A DNA stretch of 64,000 nucleotides from positions 72,592,898 to 72,656,897 of the forward strand of contig NC_092521.1 in NCBI RefSeq assembly GCF_037038585.1, written 5' to 3'. A model generated the notes under the pieces. That model was not told the DNA's origin, ran no database searches, and saw nothing but the letters and a program-made list of their open reading frames with translations. The translations under genes were made by a program, and so were the position numbers. Positions 26,201-41,200 of this stretch are shown here, piece by piece; position 1 is the stretch's first letter, and every line of letters starts with the position of its first letter. Source of the DNA: Patagioenas fasciata (lineage: Eukaryota > Chordata > Aves > Columbiformes > Columbidae).

Positions 26201-29200
26201 TGTGAGCATGGTAATATAAGTAAGAAATGGTCAATCTGGCTGTGAATTTGCTAAATCAATTACTCATTTCCCTGTAGTTTCTAACATTATTTTATAATTA
26301 GCATAATGAAAGGTAAAAGAAATTTTATTGCAGATAAAGAACACTGGGAAAAACTGGACTACAATTTTGTTACCTCAAAGACTGTGATCTGGAAGAAGAA
26401 CGGTAGTATGTATGCATATATTCTTTCTATGTTATCAGTGAAACTCTACTTGATGTGTGGATCAGAGATTCTCACATTTTGACCTATTGGCCACGGGGAT
26501 CCAGTTAAATTCTTCCTGACAGATATAAATGCTCATGTGTTGTCCTTTGTTTCCTGCCCCTGACATACATCCAAAAGAGAAAACATCCCTGAAATCCTTA
26601 GTCTTCTCCTGTACACAAATGCTGTATTGCCAAAGGCATGTGATCATGAAATAAGTTTCTGTGTAACAGCATGAAAGAGTAGTTCATGCCATTAAACTCT
26701 TTGAAACTGTGATTTATTCCAATATGTGGCTTATTTAAATGCTAGACAAACAGAAAAGACAGAGTGATAAATAATTTTGATCTTAGTGTTTAAAATAATA
26801 AACTAATCTGTCAAAAATGCTGAACCATATTTCATGGCTCATAATTTATGGATCAAATAGCTAAACATCAATTTTGTTCTGTTAACGAGATTAATTTTAG
26901 AGCATCTAAGTATAAAATAAAGCCAGCAAATTGTTAGGAAACCCTGACTGATCAAAAACTAGTTACTCACTGCATGCCTGAGTAGCTATATCCTTTGCTT
27001 TCATTAAGATATTAATCAGACAAAATTTGTGTAAAAATACATGGGATTTTGGAAATCAGACAGAGAAAAGCAAATGTTGGTTTCACAATTTTGCCTATTT
27101 ATTTGTCACAACTGGACAAAGCACTGATTTGTAAACTAAGTAGCTGTCTCAGGTTTAGCACCCCCTATTTGTAAGAGTACCATACATGGTTAACCACTTT
27201 GAGTCTCAAGCAGTTTGCATATGCATGAGTTGAAGTTCAGCAAATTTGGCATTCCTTGTGCTTGCTGCGGTTTGGAAGGTCTTTGGGATATAATAGCCTC
27301 CTGCACTCTGAGCTTCAATAACCATCAGAGACTCTGAAAACTGGATTCTTACAGTTACGCTTTCCATGAGTAGCATATTGTCATATAAATAACAGAATGA
27401 ATCTGTGAATTCAGCAGCACTGCTTTAAAGTTTTAATAGACATAAAGGTTTAGTGAGTGTATCCTTGTGTTTCTTTTAGCTAGTAAGCCCCTGACTAAAA
27501 GGGAAGACTAAAGCTTGAGTAGAGTCCCCGTTTTGTGCTGACCAGGACAGGTGAAATACAGCCAGTCACACAAAAGTTCATCCTGGATTCTCTGCATGTA
27601 TTACATGGTGTCAAAATACCCCTGCGTGTATATGGGGGATATATGAGTTAATTTTGTTGTACTACTGTTTTCTGAAATCACAGGTGTGTTGAAACCTTAG
27701 AAGTCTCATTTATCAGGAATTTGTGTTGAAATTTTCGATCTTTATGTGCCTGGTTTGATGTTTTGCAACACTTGGTTTTGCTTTATAGTATTAGATTTGA
27801 AATAGCCTTCTTGTCAGTGCCACTTAAAACGACATGAAATCGTAATTTTGCATTATTTCCATGTAAAGTGAGTAAAAATTTGTGAAATACCAGCCTTACT
27901 TTCACTGGGAAAATTAATGAACCATCAGATTTTTTTGAACACATTTACAGTTTTACATCCATAAATATAGGTGAAATCAAGTACAGTTTACTTTATTTGA
28001 AGTTTTATTTGAGTATGTCTCACATAGGTTTTACATAAATAGATTCTTCCTTTCTGGTTTGCCAATTTTTTTTTTTTTTTTTTTTTTTAATTCCTCTGAA
28101 TTGTAGAAATCAGTTACCTATAGATCTCCTGTACTGCTAGAATATATACCTACACTCGGGAAGAAAATTTCCCTTCCACCAACATAAAATCCTCCTTTCT
28201 CTCCTCGGGGGAATTATTCCTCATGTGTCTTTTAAGATTTAACAACCTGTGTTTGATTATGGGGAACTGAATGACAAAAAACAAGCAAGTATCATATTCA
28301 AGCCTCCTTGCGCAGACACATTTGCTTAGGCTTCCAGTCCATCTTTCTCCATTGGCTGTACAGTAGTCAGCCTAAAACTGTATCAGTGGCTCATTACTGT
28401 CACCATACAGGGCAAATGAATTCATCTTACATGCCAGAAGTTCTGAAATTCTAGGGTTTTTTTTGCATTTTGGAAGAAAACTACTGCTTTAAATTCCTAA
28501 ACATATAACTGAAATGAGAAGTACATCAACATTTATAGATTTCACACTGTTCTGATTAAAATAATAAAAAATCACTGTTGAGTTTCAGTACAGTGTTTCA
28601 GGATGATGAACTGGATAGTGTAGTTGGCTTAGTCCACCTCTAGTGTAATTTTTGCTCCTTCCTATATCCTTTATCCTGTAAGTCACAACTTCCTTCTCAT
28701 GAGTATATTTCCTTCTGTTTTCATATGCAGCTTTGTTTAAATTGTGTTAGTAAGTAGTTCAGGACTAAATAATATTTTGCATACTAGCATGATCAGGAAA
28801 TTATGATACAGTTTTGCGTAGACTCATGAGTGTCATTCATTTCTGTAGCAGTGATCCTAAGCTTTCTTCAAATGTTTATGTTTCTCAGAAACTTGTTTAG
28901 GCTATTTTGGTCTGAAAGTAAGTCTAGCTATTTGGACAGACAATCCCATCAGAAATTCAGCTTCTGAAATTTTCATCTTTCTAGCATTTTCATGTGATAG
29001 TCTCATAAACAAGCTTAGAGTGGCAACGTAGCAGTAAGTTAGACACCCATTCAGTGAAATGAAGCGTAGATCAACTGTCTCTGCAGGTAATATATGGTGT
29101 AAAGCATGCCAGAGTCAAAATGTTTTTTGAACATAAGGCACACAGCTTCAGATATACCCAGAAGCATATTCCTCCTTCTAGCAGTTTAAAACTTTTTGTG

Positions 29201-32200
29201 TGTGTGCAGCTACCTCAAATGTCATATGTTCAGCCAAGTATATAGTGAGTACTTGATGTCTCTGAATTGTTTATTAGCTGTATAACTATGGCTACTTCCA
29301 TCACTATACATCTACTATACTGTAGAAGCTTTTTTGTCTTGATACTCAAATTTCCCTGACTGACTTCCTTTTCTTAGAAGAATAACATTCTGCCTGCCTA
29401 GGCCTCTCAGTCACAAATGTTCAGACATCAGTCGTTTGTAGCAGGTATCCTAATTCTCTTCCTCCCTTTGGCTGGTGTTTGAGCCTGCAAAGTTTTACAC
29501 TTGTTTTTTTGTTTCTGAGTTGGGTTGTTTGGGTTTTTTTCTTTACATCTAATCTCTTCAAATCTATAAGTAATGCATTGACTTCAGCTGTTTCTATTTC
29601 AGTGAGAAAGTACTTTGGGGAAAAGGGTTTCTTAGAGAGGTGTTTGCAAATAGTCTGTGAAACACCAGTGTTAAATAAATAAATAAATATAAATAAATAA
29701 AAATAGTGTGAGAAGCAGTCGAATATCCAGTGCCCATTGCAACACTTAAAAGCTGAAGGAGAGTGGCACAAGGTCAAATAAATGCAGGCCCTAAATTGGT
29801 TAATTGATATTGTTTGAAAACCACTGATAACTGCTTTATGATTGCTCTTATCAGCACTGGGCACCTTTCTCTCTCATTTTATCCTTGAAAACCATGGATA
29901 CAAAGTGTCTTAGACCTTTTCATAATGTGTGACAGAAAAATATTTAAACCAGTGCATTTCTATGTATCTGTAGAAAATGTCTGATTCCAAAGCAAATGTA
30001 GGTTTTTTGTGATTGTCCTGTGGTAACCCATCCTCATCCATTTACCTGCATATAATTATGCCCCATCCTGAATCAAGGTGGGAGCTTAGGCTGTTAACAA
30101 AAAAATCTTCTTGAATTGACTCTTTTGTTAGTAACTGGCTTCTGCTGTTGTAAATAAACATGGCTCCGGCACAAATTGCTCAGCATTTTTGTAATGTGTA
30201 AAAATGTGTGTATATTTGATATATGCCACATTTTAATTAAACTGTTAACAGAGCCATTTCTGAAAGACACCTTAAAGTTGCAACAAGAATTTTATTTGAA
30301 GAAAAACAAAACTGATCTTTTCCTCCTCTGCTTTTTGCATCCTGTTCATCCTTTCATCTATCAGGAAAAAATCTTACGTGGGATGATACTTAATATTACT
30401 CTATCATCTTCAACAGCACTGTCATATCAAGAAAAACATATACAAAGAGGGTTATTAGAACATAGATAGAGGGAAAATTATCATTCTTTGTAAATATTTC
30501 AGCATGAGATATTCAATCCTTTTTCTCCTTTTCACACCTGACACAGCTTAGGCTTATATTTGACATCCAGTCAACCTGATCTCCTTCTATTTATATAATT
30601 TATGTAAGAGCTATTTTCATGCAACTCAGCTAAGCTCCCATTTATCTATATCCATCTGACTGGATGACTCTGTTTTCTTCTGACTGATTCCTAGATGGTA
30701 AGTGTTTTGAGGCAGGGACTGTTCTTCTGATCCTTTGTTTGCTTGGTGGATAATGCAGTTGTTAAGGAGATTAGAACAATGCCTCTGACTAACAGAACAT
30801 ACCTCTGCCTAAGGGCTGTGACTCACCAGCTCTTAATGGTTTTAGCTGGAGCAGCTGAAGATCATAGAACCTCCATCTCTTCATTTATCTTAATTTAACA
30901 ACCAGATGTTTCAGTTTATTAGCCATCACAAAGGCTTCATTTAATGCTCAACATTGTGAGCTGGATGAGCAGTTACCTATTTTCTTCTGTCTTCCAGGTT
31001 TGGGGCAATAACTTCTGCTTGGGGCAATACAGGAATGTTGAGTGTTAACATTTTAAACTGTAAGGGTTAAATCAGAGCTCAGAAGTCAAGATTTCACACT
31101 TGCTGTTACTGTGATATTAATACAAATGAAAGAATACATTTTCACCCCTTCAACAACAGTGTGCTGGTTTAAAAATGGTAGATTGTGAGAATGAAACCTG
31201 ATGTATTTGTGCCAAAGCCTGTATTAATTCTATCTCCTCTATGTTCTCTATTGTTTGTTTGTTTGTTTTTATTTCAGATTACCTTTCTCGTTACAGTTCT
31301 GAGATGTGGGATGAACTGTCATCATGAAATTCATTTATCACTATTCAAAGACTCTTCAGATATAAGATGGTCACTGATCAGTGCATATTGTATGCATGTG
31401 AATAATTCAACAGAGTACAAAATTGGTAACTGACCTATTATTTTGGCAGTTTCAGACAAGCACAATGCTATGTGGCTGTATTCTCAAACAGTATTATTCG
31501 ACTAAGTGGCTTTGCATCATCTGAATGTCTAGCTCACTATGAGACCTACTGGTAGTTCTTGGCTTCATAACTGATTTATTATTGCTTCTTGATAAAACAT
31601 CTTGCCCTTTTAACTGTTTTTTTCAGTTGCACAGAATGAACTGGAGATACATTGTGTTTTGTAGTAATGTAGAAGTTACTTCTACAGTCATTATAGACCT
31701 ATGGCAGTGATTTGGTGGCCAAAATCCTCAGTCAGTGTCTCAGGTGACAGCAGCAGCTGAGAGAATAACAACAGTAGAAGTAGAACTGGCAGCAGAAGTA
31801 GCATACAGATTGTTACCTGTGTTTTTGTTGCTGTTGATGAATATATGAATTGCATGTATGAAGCAATGCTGGCTGTGGCAGTTAACTTTCGCATTTTTAT
31901 TCTTCTCAGCATATTAGGCAGCTTTGTTCCAAGACAGTAGCATTTGTCAGTAGGTGGGGGACCAAACGTCAGTGAGGTGGATCAGACGGGGCAGCAAATT
32001 GCACTGCCAAAACAGTATGATGGTAGCTTCCTTATGATAAGGTAAAATTAAGGGTTTAGAGCAGAGTCTTCTCTTCACAAGGCCAGTGGAACGATCATCA
32101 GCTACTCTTCAAATGACATCCAGCTTTATCATCAGCAAAGCAGGATTAATTGATTATTACTGTACTTGTAAAGAAGGTTATGTGTCTGGAATATCTTTGA

Positions 32201-35200
32201 AGCTCATTAATTTTTAATCAAATGGAAAATCCCTGTACAGAGAATAAGAAAATGCTAAGAGTGTTGAGCTTTCTAGCTAGTCCAGCCTACTGGACTAGCT
32301 GTTTCAAAGACAAACACTGGAAAAATGTTGATCAAAGTTAAAGAAAAACACACAAAATCCTGAAGCAATAAAATACATTACTAAGAATGCCCTTTCCCCC
32401 TGAATCTGAATGAGCTGAAAACAGCAATTTTCAGGTATTTTCCTTCCCTTCATTCTGCTTCCAGACAGCTTCGCTGTCTTAAACTTCTTTAGGTGGTACA
32501 AGTAAAGCTTAGATTCTTCTCATAATTCACTTCACTTTATGAATAGAAGAGAATTCATCTTCATCCTTTTTCTATTTTAAAGGAACACTGTTATTGTGGC
32601 TTCAGCAGAGATGTATCCATTCTCCATAGGAGATCCTCTACCCATTCTTTTTTAATTTTAAGTAATGCAAAGGATTTTTATAATGAAGTAGGGCACCATA
32701 GGTGGGAAAATTTCTGCTTCTCATCTGAAACAAGTGAAAATATCTTCTGCTTTGTTGTAGATGTATCAAGTAACAAATGGGTTGTGTTCAGAAGCAAGGA
32801 AATCACATTATTTATTTCAAAAGCAGGCAGTCACATATGCTGCAATCTCTGATGGCCCAGTTCAAGCTGCCAGATTGTGTAGCAATGAAAGGCAATTTGA
32901 GTGAGCTGATGAACAACTCATAAACAGCTTCCCCTGGTATCACCTCACCCTGCACCCCTGGAATTTTTCTTCTCTTTCTTTACTAACTGTGGCATATCTG
33001 CAATCTTTCCAGTGGTTAATTATCAAAGAAAGTTATATCAGGCAGGTAGAACAGAATGACTGTGATTCTGATACTCAGGGAACTCCTGTGAGATCCCCTA
33101 TCAGATCTTTATATATCAGTTTTGTTCTAAAGGTGAGGTGAGTCTGAAAGGTTCATTTTAAAATAGATAAAAGAGATGTGATTAAGTGCATATGTAGCAA
33201 CGACAGATAGAGAAATATACTGGTGAGGCTACTACAAGAATAAGAAAGATCGCAATATACATGTGTATAGATAAACAACAATTTACGTGGAGACAGGTCA
33301 AAATGAATTTCTTAAACTTTGTGCATTTAATTCCTGCTGTGTCTGTCCTTACTATTTCTGGATTGGCCTCATAGGAGGCAAATATGTAGTTCAGCATTCA
33401 AAAACAGTTTTCCATGTTTTCATTCATATAATCTGCATGATATATGGGTAAGCAACTGCTCAAGATTATTTGAAGCTATGTTTGAATAATAATAATGGAA
33501 ATCTCCATGGAGTCTCCTTTCCTGCAGTAGGTTGTTTCTAATCTGCAATTATCTGCTTTCTCAAATTCTTTCCTACCCCTGTTTGTGATTAGCTAAGGTT
33601 ACTTAACATTTCTTCCCAAACACCATCACTTTTACAGGAATATGAGTTACAGTGGATATAACATGTTTAAGGACAGAATACTTTACTGTCTCAACAAATC
33701 TGAGATGATCATGATTTTCTTCAGTCATTCAGTATTAACGCTTAACCATGGGATAACTAATGATAAAAATAATATCTCTTATTTCAGAGATGATACATTT
33801 AAAACTAAGCATACCCAGTACGCAGTCTGGCATGGGCATGTGGGATTAAACAACTGCTAAAACTAGCAGAAAAACAGAAATGCACACGTATTGGTTGGAG
33901 AGTGCTTTCCTGAACCTGTGTTTTTGTAAGAGGAATAGAAATTAATAGAAAGGTGACAGTGGTGTAGTATCAGCAATTGAAAATGTCAGGGACAGATGTT
34001 TACAAAAAGTAGACATCATTTTGCTTGTGATAACAGTTAGAACTGCAGATCCACCAAATCCAGCTTGTTTGTTACTGGACTGAGTTGGACTAAGCACTAG
34101 GAACAGGAGGTTAAACACATAAACACAATTGGTTCTAAGTATGTGCATATAAGAAATTAAGGTATGAGGTTTTTGGAAAGAAACATAGGACAGTAGTGAA
34201 TTCATTCTGCATTGGAAATCCTGGCCTGAAAACAAGAAAACAAACAAAAAACAAAACAAAACAAACAAACAAAAACAACAAACAAACAAACAAACCCCAA
34301 ACAACACAGGTCTTAGCTGCTCTTAAGACCTTACTTTGCCAAATGAAGTTATTTGGAGAAGATTCCAGCTCTCAGAAGATGCTTACAGTTTCAAGGTCAA
34401 CAACTAACTGGTTAATAAGGCTACATAAATTAACATGGTTAGAATTTATCCATTGTTCAGAGAAGCTAAAAAAGTGGAGTGACTTTATTGCAGAGAGAGA
34501 ACTAAGGTGCAAATTTGAAGTAAAACCAAAGATTGTAGTGTATATGGGTGTAAAATAGGATAGTCCTTGCATCATCTTTTTGTAAAAAAATTCTGAGAAT
34601 AGCTGGATAAGTTTCTGAACAAGAAGAAAAAAAACTCTCGTTTGGCTTTTGCTTTAAGGTAGTCTTAAGGAAATACAGACATTTTTGCTGTTCAACAATC
34701 ACAGTAATGGTTGCTGCCTCCCAGCCTTATGAGAGGTCACAGTTTCTAAAACAGCAGCTGCAAGAACCAAAGTCTTTCTCTTAGTGAAAAAGAGCAGAAA
34801 TATTGGCTGTCACCTTGATGAAGGCTAAAACAGACTTTTTGTCCCTTCACTTTAAGAAGAGATGCAACACAAAAGAAATCCCTGAAGATCCCAAATTGGA
34901 CATAAAACTTCTGTTACAATAGCTTGATAATAAAAGATTCCTGGATTCCAGAGGTAAAAATGGAGGCTGGAAGGAATGTCATCAGTTTATTGGTATCAAA
35001 AGACTGAAAAAATGCATCTGCCTTCTCCTCTTTGCATTCTTGCCTGATGATCAGCTTCACAGTGTGTTTTATGATGTCAAGAAAGAACCCAGGTTGTTCT
35101 ATCTTAGGTAAGCACCACCTTTTCCTTTGTGCTCCATTTCATGTCACTCACTGTAACTCTGCCATCATCACAGAGACAATTTTGGCATGTAGTTAGGTCA

Positions 35201-38200
35201 ATAGTTCAATTTGTTACTTCAGGAAAGAATGAAACGTTGCTAGAAATGTGAAGAATCTGTTTGTAAGCAGTCAGAAAATGGACTTAAAGTCACTTCTTCA
35301 TTTGTAGCTATTCCTTCTTGAGTTCTCTGAGTCTGCTCTTCCTGAGTCTGAAAAGCAACTAGTGGCTTTGTGTGATTTAACAGAGCATTGGCAGAACAGG
35401 AAGAGTTTGGGGGATATACACATTGTCAGCACATCAAATTCTACAACCCTTTGTGTTGCTGTAAATGCTGAGTGACTTGAATGCAGATAGCAGGGTTTGT
35501 CCAGATCTATATCTTTGAAAGAGTGAGATTTAGTGCAGCCTGTAAATTATTTTGGTTCCTTTTACATGAATTCATTGCAGCTCTTGTGTCTCTGTTAATT
35601 GTAACATTGCTTAGAGTTATGATGCTCTGTGATAACTCTGTACTTTTACCTTTTGACTAAGACACGTTGTTACGAATTATGCAGAAAAAAAAATGTCTGT
35701 CACTCCACCTACATAGGACATTTTCTGGATATATGCAGATTAGCCTGTCAAATTACTCAGATTCCTCTTAAACCATGATGACTTACTTCATTTGCTGCAA
35801 CCCATCAATATGAAATGAAAGGGTCAATTTGTGTTAGCTATGACTTTTGTAACTTTTTTGACTTTGAAGTAGATGCTTAGTGCTTTTCAGTATATTATTT
35901 GAGGACTGACTGTGGGAGATGCTCCCTTTAGCTCTTTCTTCCTATATTGAATCTCCATTATGCTAACAATAACAAATATCTTTTTTACACTCATATGGGA
36001 TTTTTCAGAGCAGTGTAAAATGCTGAATGGACCTCATATCACTTTAATTTGTCAGTCCTGGCTATATAACTCCCTCATAGTTATCACAGATATTCTTACT
36101 TTTGAGTAAAAGAAAAGAATGTCAGAGATTTCTGTTCAGTTGGGAAATGTTGATATTTTAAAATGGCAGCGACTGTACACTGCTTTTCTAGAACTACCGA
36201 TTAAACACCCATTGTTAAGAAATAAGTGAAATACTGCAGTGTGCTTCAGGATATAAGGAGTTACACAGAGTGCTATCTACCTTTTGAAAATAAATTTTGG
36301 GGACAAAATAATTATATATTCAGAATCAATTTTCTTATATTAGTAGCCAAGTTTTTCAGAAAGAATACAGATTTTCCAATAATTTTGCAGTGTCACCTTT
36401 CCCTCTGCTGCAAATCTATTTCAGAATAATCTCTGAGAATGGCACTAAAATTTATTGCTTGCCAATAACTATACACCAGGTCTCTAATATTGGAGAATAT
36501 TTGATACAATTACCTGTGGTTAATAGTACTTCTCTCTTCAAGCAGTATTGATGAAGTCAATGTATCACTTAATGTGAACAAACATATCACTATCACCCCT
36601 TATGTCTTTCAAATACAAGCATGTGGTTAATAATGATAAATTTGTATTCAGCTATGTATCCATTCTAGGCTGGATGGATACATTGCTTGCATGTAATGTA
36701 TTTACACAGCAGTGTTGTGCATGCATGTATAGCTGGCATGATGCTGAAGAAGGGAAGAGTTTCTCATTTGACAGCATGAGGAGATGGTGTTGATTCAATA
36801 TCAGAAAAAGGAGGACTAATATTCTCTATGACACCTCCTTTCTGTTTTTCTGAGATCTCACAAGTGGTCTGCCCTTCCTCAGCTGAAACTACTTCTCAAA
36901 GCTACATGGAGCTAAAAACCCATACTGCCTTGTTCTCCCGTTGGTATTTCTATTGGTGTAGAGTAGTGTAAAAAGGAATGAAAATCCAAATCACACTGTA
37001 TCTGGAAAATCCAGCCCAGTTTTTCTCAAGTAAAGGAAAGCAAATCTTGGTTCTCAGGAGTTAAACTGATGTTAATAAAAAAGGTCACCAATAATTACTG
37101 TGTAGAAAGTTGCCACTACATTGAAATTTAGCCTAACAGATAAGTATCATCTGTGACAAATACAGCATTAATCTGTGCTTCATCATAAAACAAATGAATG
37201 AATAAACTAAATTACATTATAATCTGTTTAATTTTTAAATTCTTTATGATTGGGATTGTTCGTACTTGATCTGCAGTAATCTTTATTTAAGGAAAAAGAT
37301 AGAAATTAAGTTTTTCTATGGTTTTTGGTTTTGTTTTTTATTTTTCTTAATGGCATCTTTCCATGTATTAACCTACTAGCTCTCAAATAACAAATGTTTG
37401 GTAACCAGGCAAGACATTGCTTGAACTAAAGACATAAACAGTGTTATGTATTCAATTATATATCCAAAGTGATTTAGTGGATGAGCTGTTGTGTGCACAC
37501 TTGGACCACAGTGCAACGTAGTCTGTAGCTACATATTTCATAAACTCGGGAATATTTTAATTAATGTCACATAAATTAAAGAGACACCAGAGTTTTCACT
37601 TTATGGACAAGTCAGCTACTTCGAAATTTATGAGTCCAATGGAAAATAAGTGATATATACATTTCTCTGAAAGGAAGGCTATGGTAGAATGATAATTTTG
37701 ATAGAATCATAGAATTTTAAAACTATCGAAATATTTTTTTCTTTTAACAGTTTGAACATTTTTAGAAGAGCTAAAAATTGAAAGTGGCTCCATTTCAGGG
37801 AAAGAGAACAAAATGCAACTATTAAATAAATATTTTAAAATGTATACAGAGGTAAAATGGTGGTAGTATTATATTTTCTAATATAAATAAGAGTTTTCAT
37901 ATGAATAATCATATTGTTCCAATCTGTAATGAAATGTATTTTCCATATCAAAACATTTTCTGATAATATGTCTGTAAGATGAAACTGATTTCACAATAAG
38001 TGTTCTACGAAATTTGTTATATTTCCAGTTTATTTTGATGACATGGCATTTGCTAACAGGAAAATCATGCATCAGAACAAACTAGGTTAGCTTCCACTAT
38101 AGATTTTAAGCTAGCTTGTGATCTCCTGCCTTACATTGGGCTCTCGGTGTATACAGAAATAACCCAGAAACCCTTAAACTTGCACCATTTGTTCTCTGGA

Positions 38201-41200
38201 GGATTTTTGATCATTTACAATGTCTCAATTTTTTATCCTGTTTATCTTTCTATTCCTATCATACAATGGCCAACAGTTCCTGTATATTCCTGTACCTTTC
38301 CATAACTGTGAATTTTACTGTATCAAGGTAGAAAATGCAGACTTACATTACTTATAGATCATTAATATCATGTTGTAAAAAATCTCCCAAACAAAATAGG
38401 TAAATATGTTCATTTCTACATGAAAGATAATTCAGACATCATTGCCATTTAATGTCTGATTTGAAGCTAATGCTTAAGCAGCTGAAGATGACAGACCCAC
38501 ATTCTCTGAGAAATGCATGGTCTTTCTGAAGCCTAACACAACAGACAAACAACCCGGGGTATCTAAGGTCTATTTAGAGTTAGAGAACAAATTCAATAGG
38601 ATTGATAAAAACAGTAGATGCTTTAACTAAATTTTAACTAAATGTTAAAGGAATAAAAGTTAGGCAACTGGTGTAAATCAACTTATGAAGAAACACTTTT
38701 CGATGGGTGTTTTATTTAGTTCATCATGCACATTCATCTTAAAATGACATGAGGAATAGACCCAGAAAGGAGGAGGAATAAATGAGCATCACACTCTTCC
38801 TAGTCACAATTCCTGGTTACCTTGTTGAGTTAGCCTCCTTTTACATGCTGGTAAGCAATCAAATGAAAGCTCAAAATGCTTTACCATACCTGATTGTGGA
38901 CTTTGTTTGGGAATTTTGGCTGCTGCTTCAGGGCTGGAGGTGGCACGCACACGCTGGTTGGCAGAGTTATGGATGCTACTTGGAACAGCTGCTGAGACAT
39001 TTTTGCGAGGTTTCATGTCTTGCAACCACATTGGAGATGCCTCAAAGGCTTGCATTCGCCGAGAGTGGCTGTTAGCGTTGACTTTGAGAAATGCCTGGGC
39101 CTTGTATTCCTGAAGGTCTCCATAGTTGGCATCGGTCACCCTGCACTCATATAAGCCTTCATCCTTTTTCCTCACTTTTGAAATCTGCAGCTTGTGGGAG
39201 ATGTCATTCCCTTGTACTTTCACTGTCTGTAAATTTTTCAGGAAAAACAAACAAACAAACAATCAAATGTGTTGTCAGGTATTATTCCTTCTCTGGGAAG
39301 ACTCTACCAATACAGAGCCTGTTCAGAAAAGTCAAGTGTCAAAATAATCAGTGGTGTGATTGTACTTACTGCAGGGAAGTTGCATCAAGGATGAGTATGA
39401 TTATTTGTATCTGTGAGAATGTCTGACATTCTTTCCAAAACTGTTTAGATCGTTTGCTCTGACATGCTAATTGACCTCAGAAAAAAAGCCAAACTACCAT
39501 GCTCATTCCAATTAATTGCTTAAGATCATGAACATTCTTAGTGAGCTTTCTTACATAAACTTAATATCTGTGTACTTCATTGGTTAAACTTTTCCAGTTA
39601 TTGGCTTTACTGAATAGTTCAGTTTTTGAACTAGTGCATTGACAATTTTGTTGGAGATGTTTGGCAATACGTAAACTTCTTCAATAACAATATATTAGAT
39701 TAGCTTGTAGTCTTTAATTACATTGAAACTACATATTTGACATTCAATTTGTATCCTTCAGGCATGTCCAAACTTCTGGTATTTTTTGTTTATTAACCAT
39801 AACAAGACATCTTGTCTCAGGCAGTTCCTTTTGTCTCATTTCTGTAAGTGTGTACTTACAAAAACTCAGCCATCATTTCTGCAGCACATATTCTAGTAGC
39901 ACATATTCAAGATCATTTTAAAAGCTGTCAGCTAAAATAAGAATAATTTATCTTTAATCTGTTTTAATATCTAAGCATAACACAATATATTTTTGTCTCA
40001 TATAATTAAAGCACACGTGAGTAAATTATACATCCAGAAAAGTGTGATAGCTATTAGGGTACATTAGGGAAAGTAACATAGATTCCTTGCTGTGTGTTTA
40101 TCACATTAGACAATTTATATTTAATTCATTGGCTATTACTCTTTATCTGCATTAATACCTGTTGCCCCACAGGAAGCCAGTTGGAAGGGATTCAGTGCGA
40201 TAGAAAACTTAAGTTTTGAAGAACTCCTGAATCTGATTTATTTCCACCATTACGTAAACTTGGATGCAAATGTTACTTTGTCTCATATCAATGACAGGCA
40301 ATGAGGAAAAGTCAGAGTGATGAATATATAGTAGATCACAAAAGAGGAGAACTGTTAGATTTAAATTAAGCATGTGTTATTGGTGATTATACAACACATT
40401 GTTTCTAATAGTTTGGCATGCTGCAGTAAGCAGTGTTTGCAAAGCACCTGTTGTACCTACTTGATAAATTTAAGGGCAATACTTGTGAATATATTATTCC
40501 TTTAAGTAACGGGATGGACTTTACAGCCTGTTGTGTTGTATTCAGCTCTGAATTTATACTTGGCAAACTGAGTTGGAAGTATGGATTGCATACTTTCAGG
40601 CATAATGTATGCAATATTAATTACACAGAAAGTGCTGCATAGTTTTTTAAACCTTATTCAATAATAATATAACTCTACTGAACAGCTGATATTCAGCAAA
40701 AGGATTAAAGACATTTCGTATGAGTGGAAAGAGGATCTGTAGGTCATATTCTGTCTTCATTTGCTCCCATGCAAGATCTGCAAAGTTAGCAGTGTCGCAC
40801 AGTACTAATGAAAACCTGAATTTGTTCTGGGTTTTGCATTTGAAATTCAGAAATCGTTGCAGTCAGCTTGTATGCATGTTATCAATTTATGCCAGATTAC
40901 CATTTAAAACCAATAGAAGTAGTGTATTTCAGCACACTTTCACAATACATTTAGTATATTTTAACATTTCTTTAAATAATTTACTAAACGCACTTAAAAC
41001 TTTGCTCTCCTTCTCATGAAGATACTTTGCAGTAGTACTAATGGTGACGCTGTGTGTCATCGAGAGGGGAAAAAAAGAAAGGCTATGTTTGTAACAAGTG
41101 TGTTTAGACTTTTAGCCTAATGTTGACTTTTGGTTTTACTTTCAAATCTAAAATAGTTTACACTGTGTAGATATCCCATAGTAGAATCATAGAATGTCCT

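Larger units (their letters stand above)
23255..38889 (-). other. VSTM2A intron 4 (15.6 kb), repeat-poor
   Basis: This GT-AG intron separates the Ig-encoding exon 4 from the tail exon 5. I see no CR1 or LTR of useful length over 15 kb, only microsatellites and homopolymers (for example 25735-25770, 28070-28089, 29675-29702 and 34229-34296) and a possible ancient SINE-like remnant near 30690. A palindromic octamer-like site is at 27214-27226. The open frames here are short and unrelated to known proteins. Confidence 0.88.

Noticed and set aside
37706-37730. Text tagaatcatagaatttt resembling a CR1 tail
   Set aside because: The adjoining sequence does not continue into the CR1 body (no GGAAGGGACC segment), so a chance match or an unrecognisable remnant cannot be separated.
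40180-40205. Text gttggaagggattcag, like a CR1 GGTTGGAAGGGA motif
   Set aside because: No octamer tail or CR1 body lies on either side.
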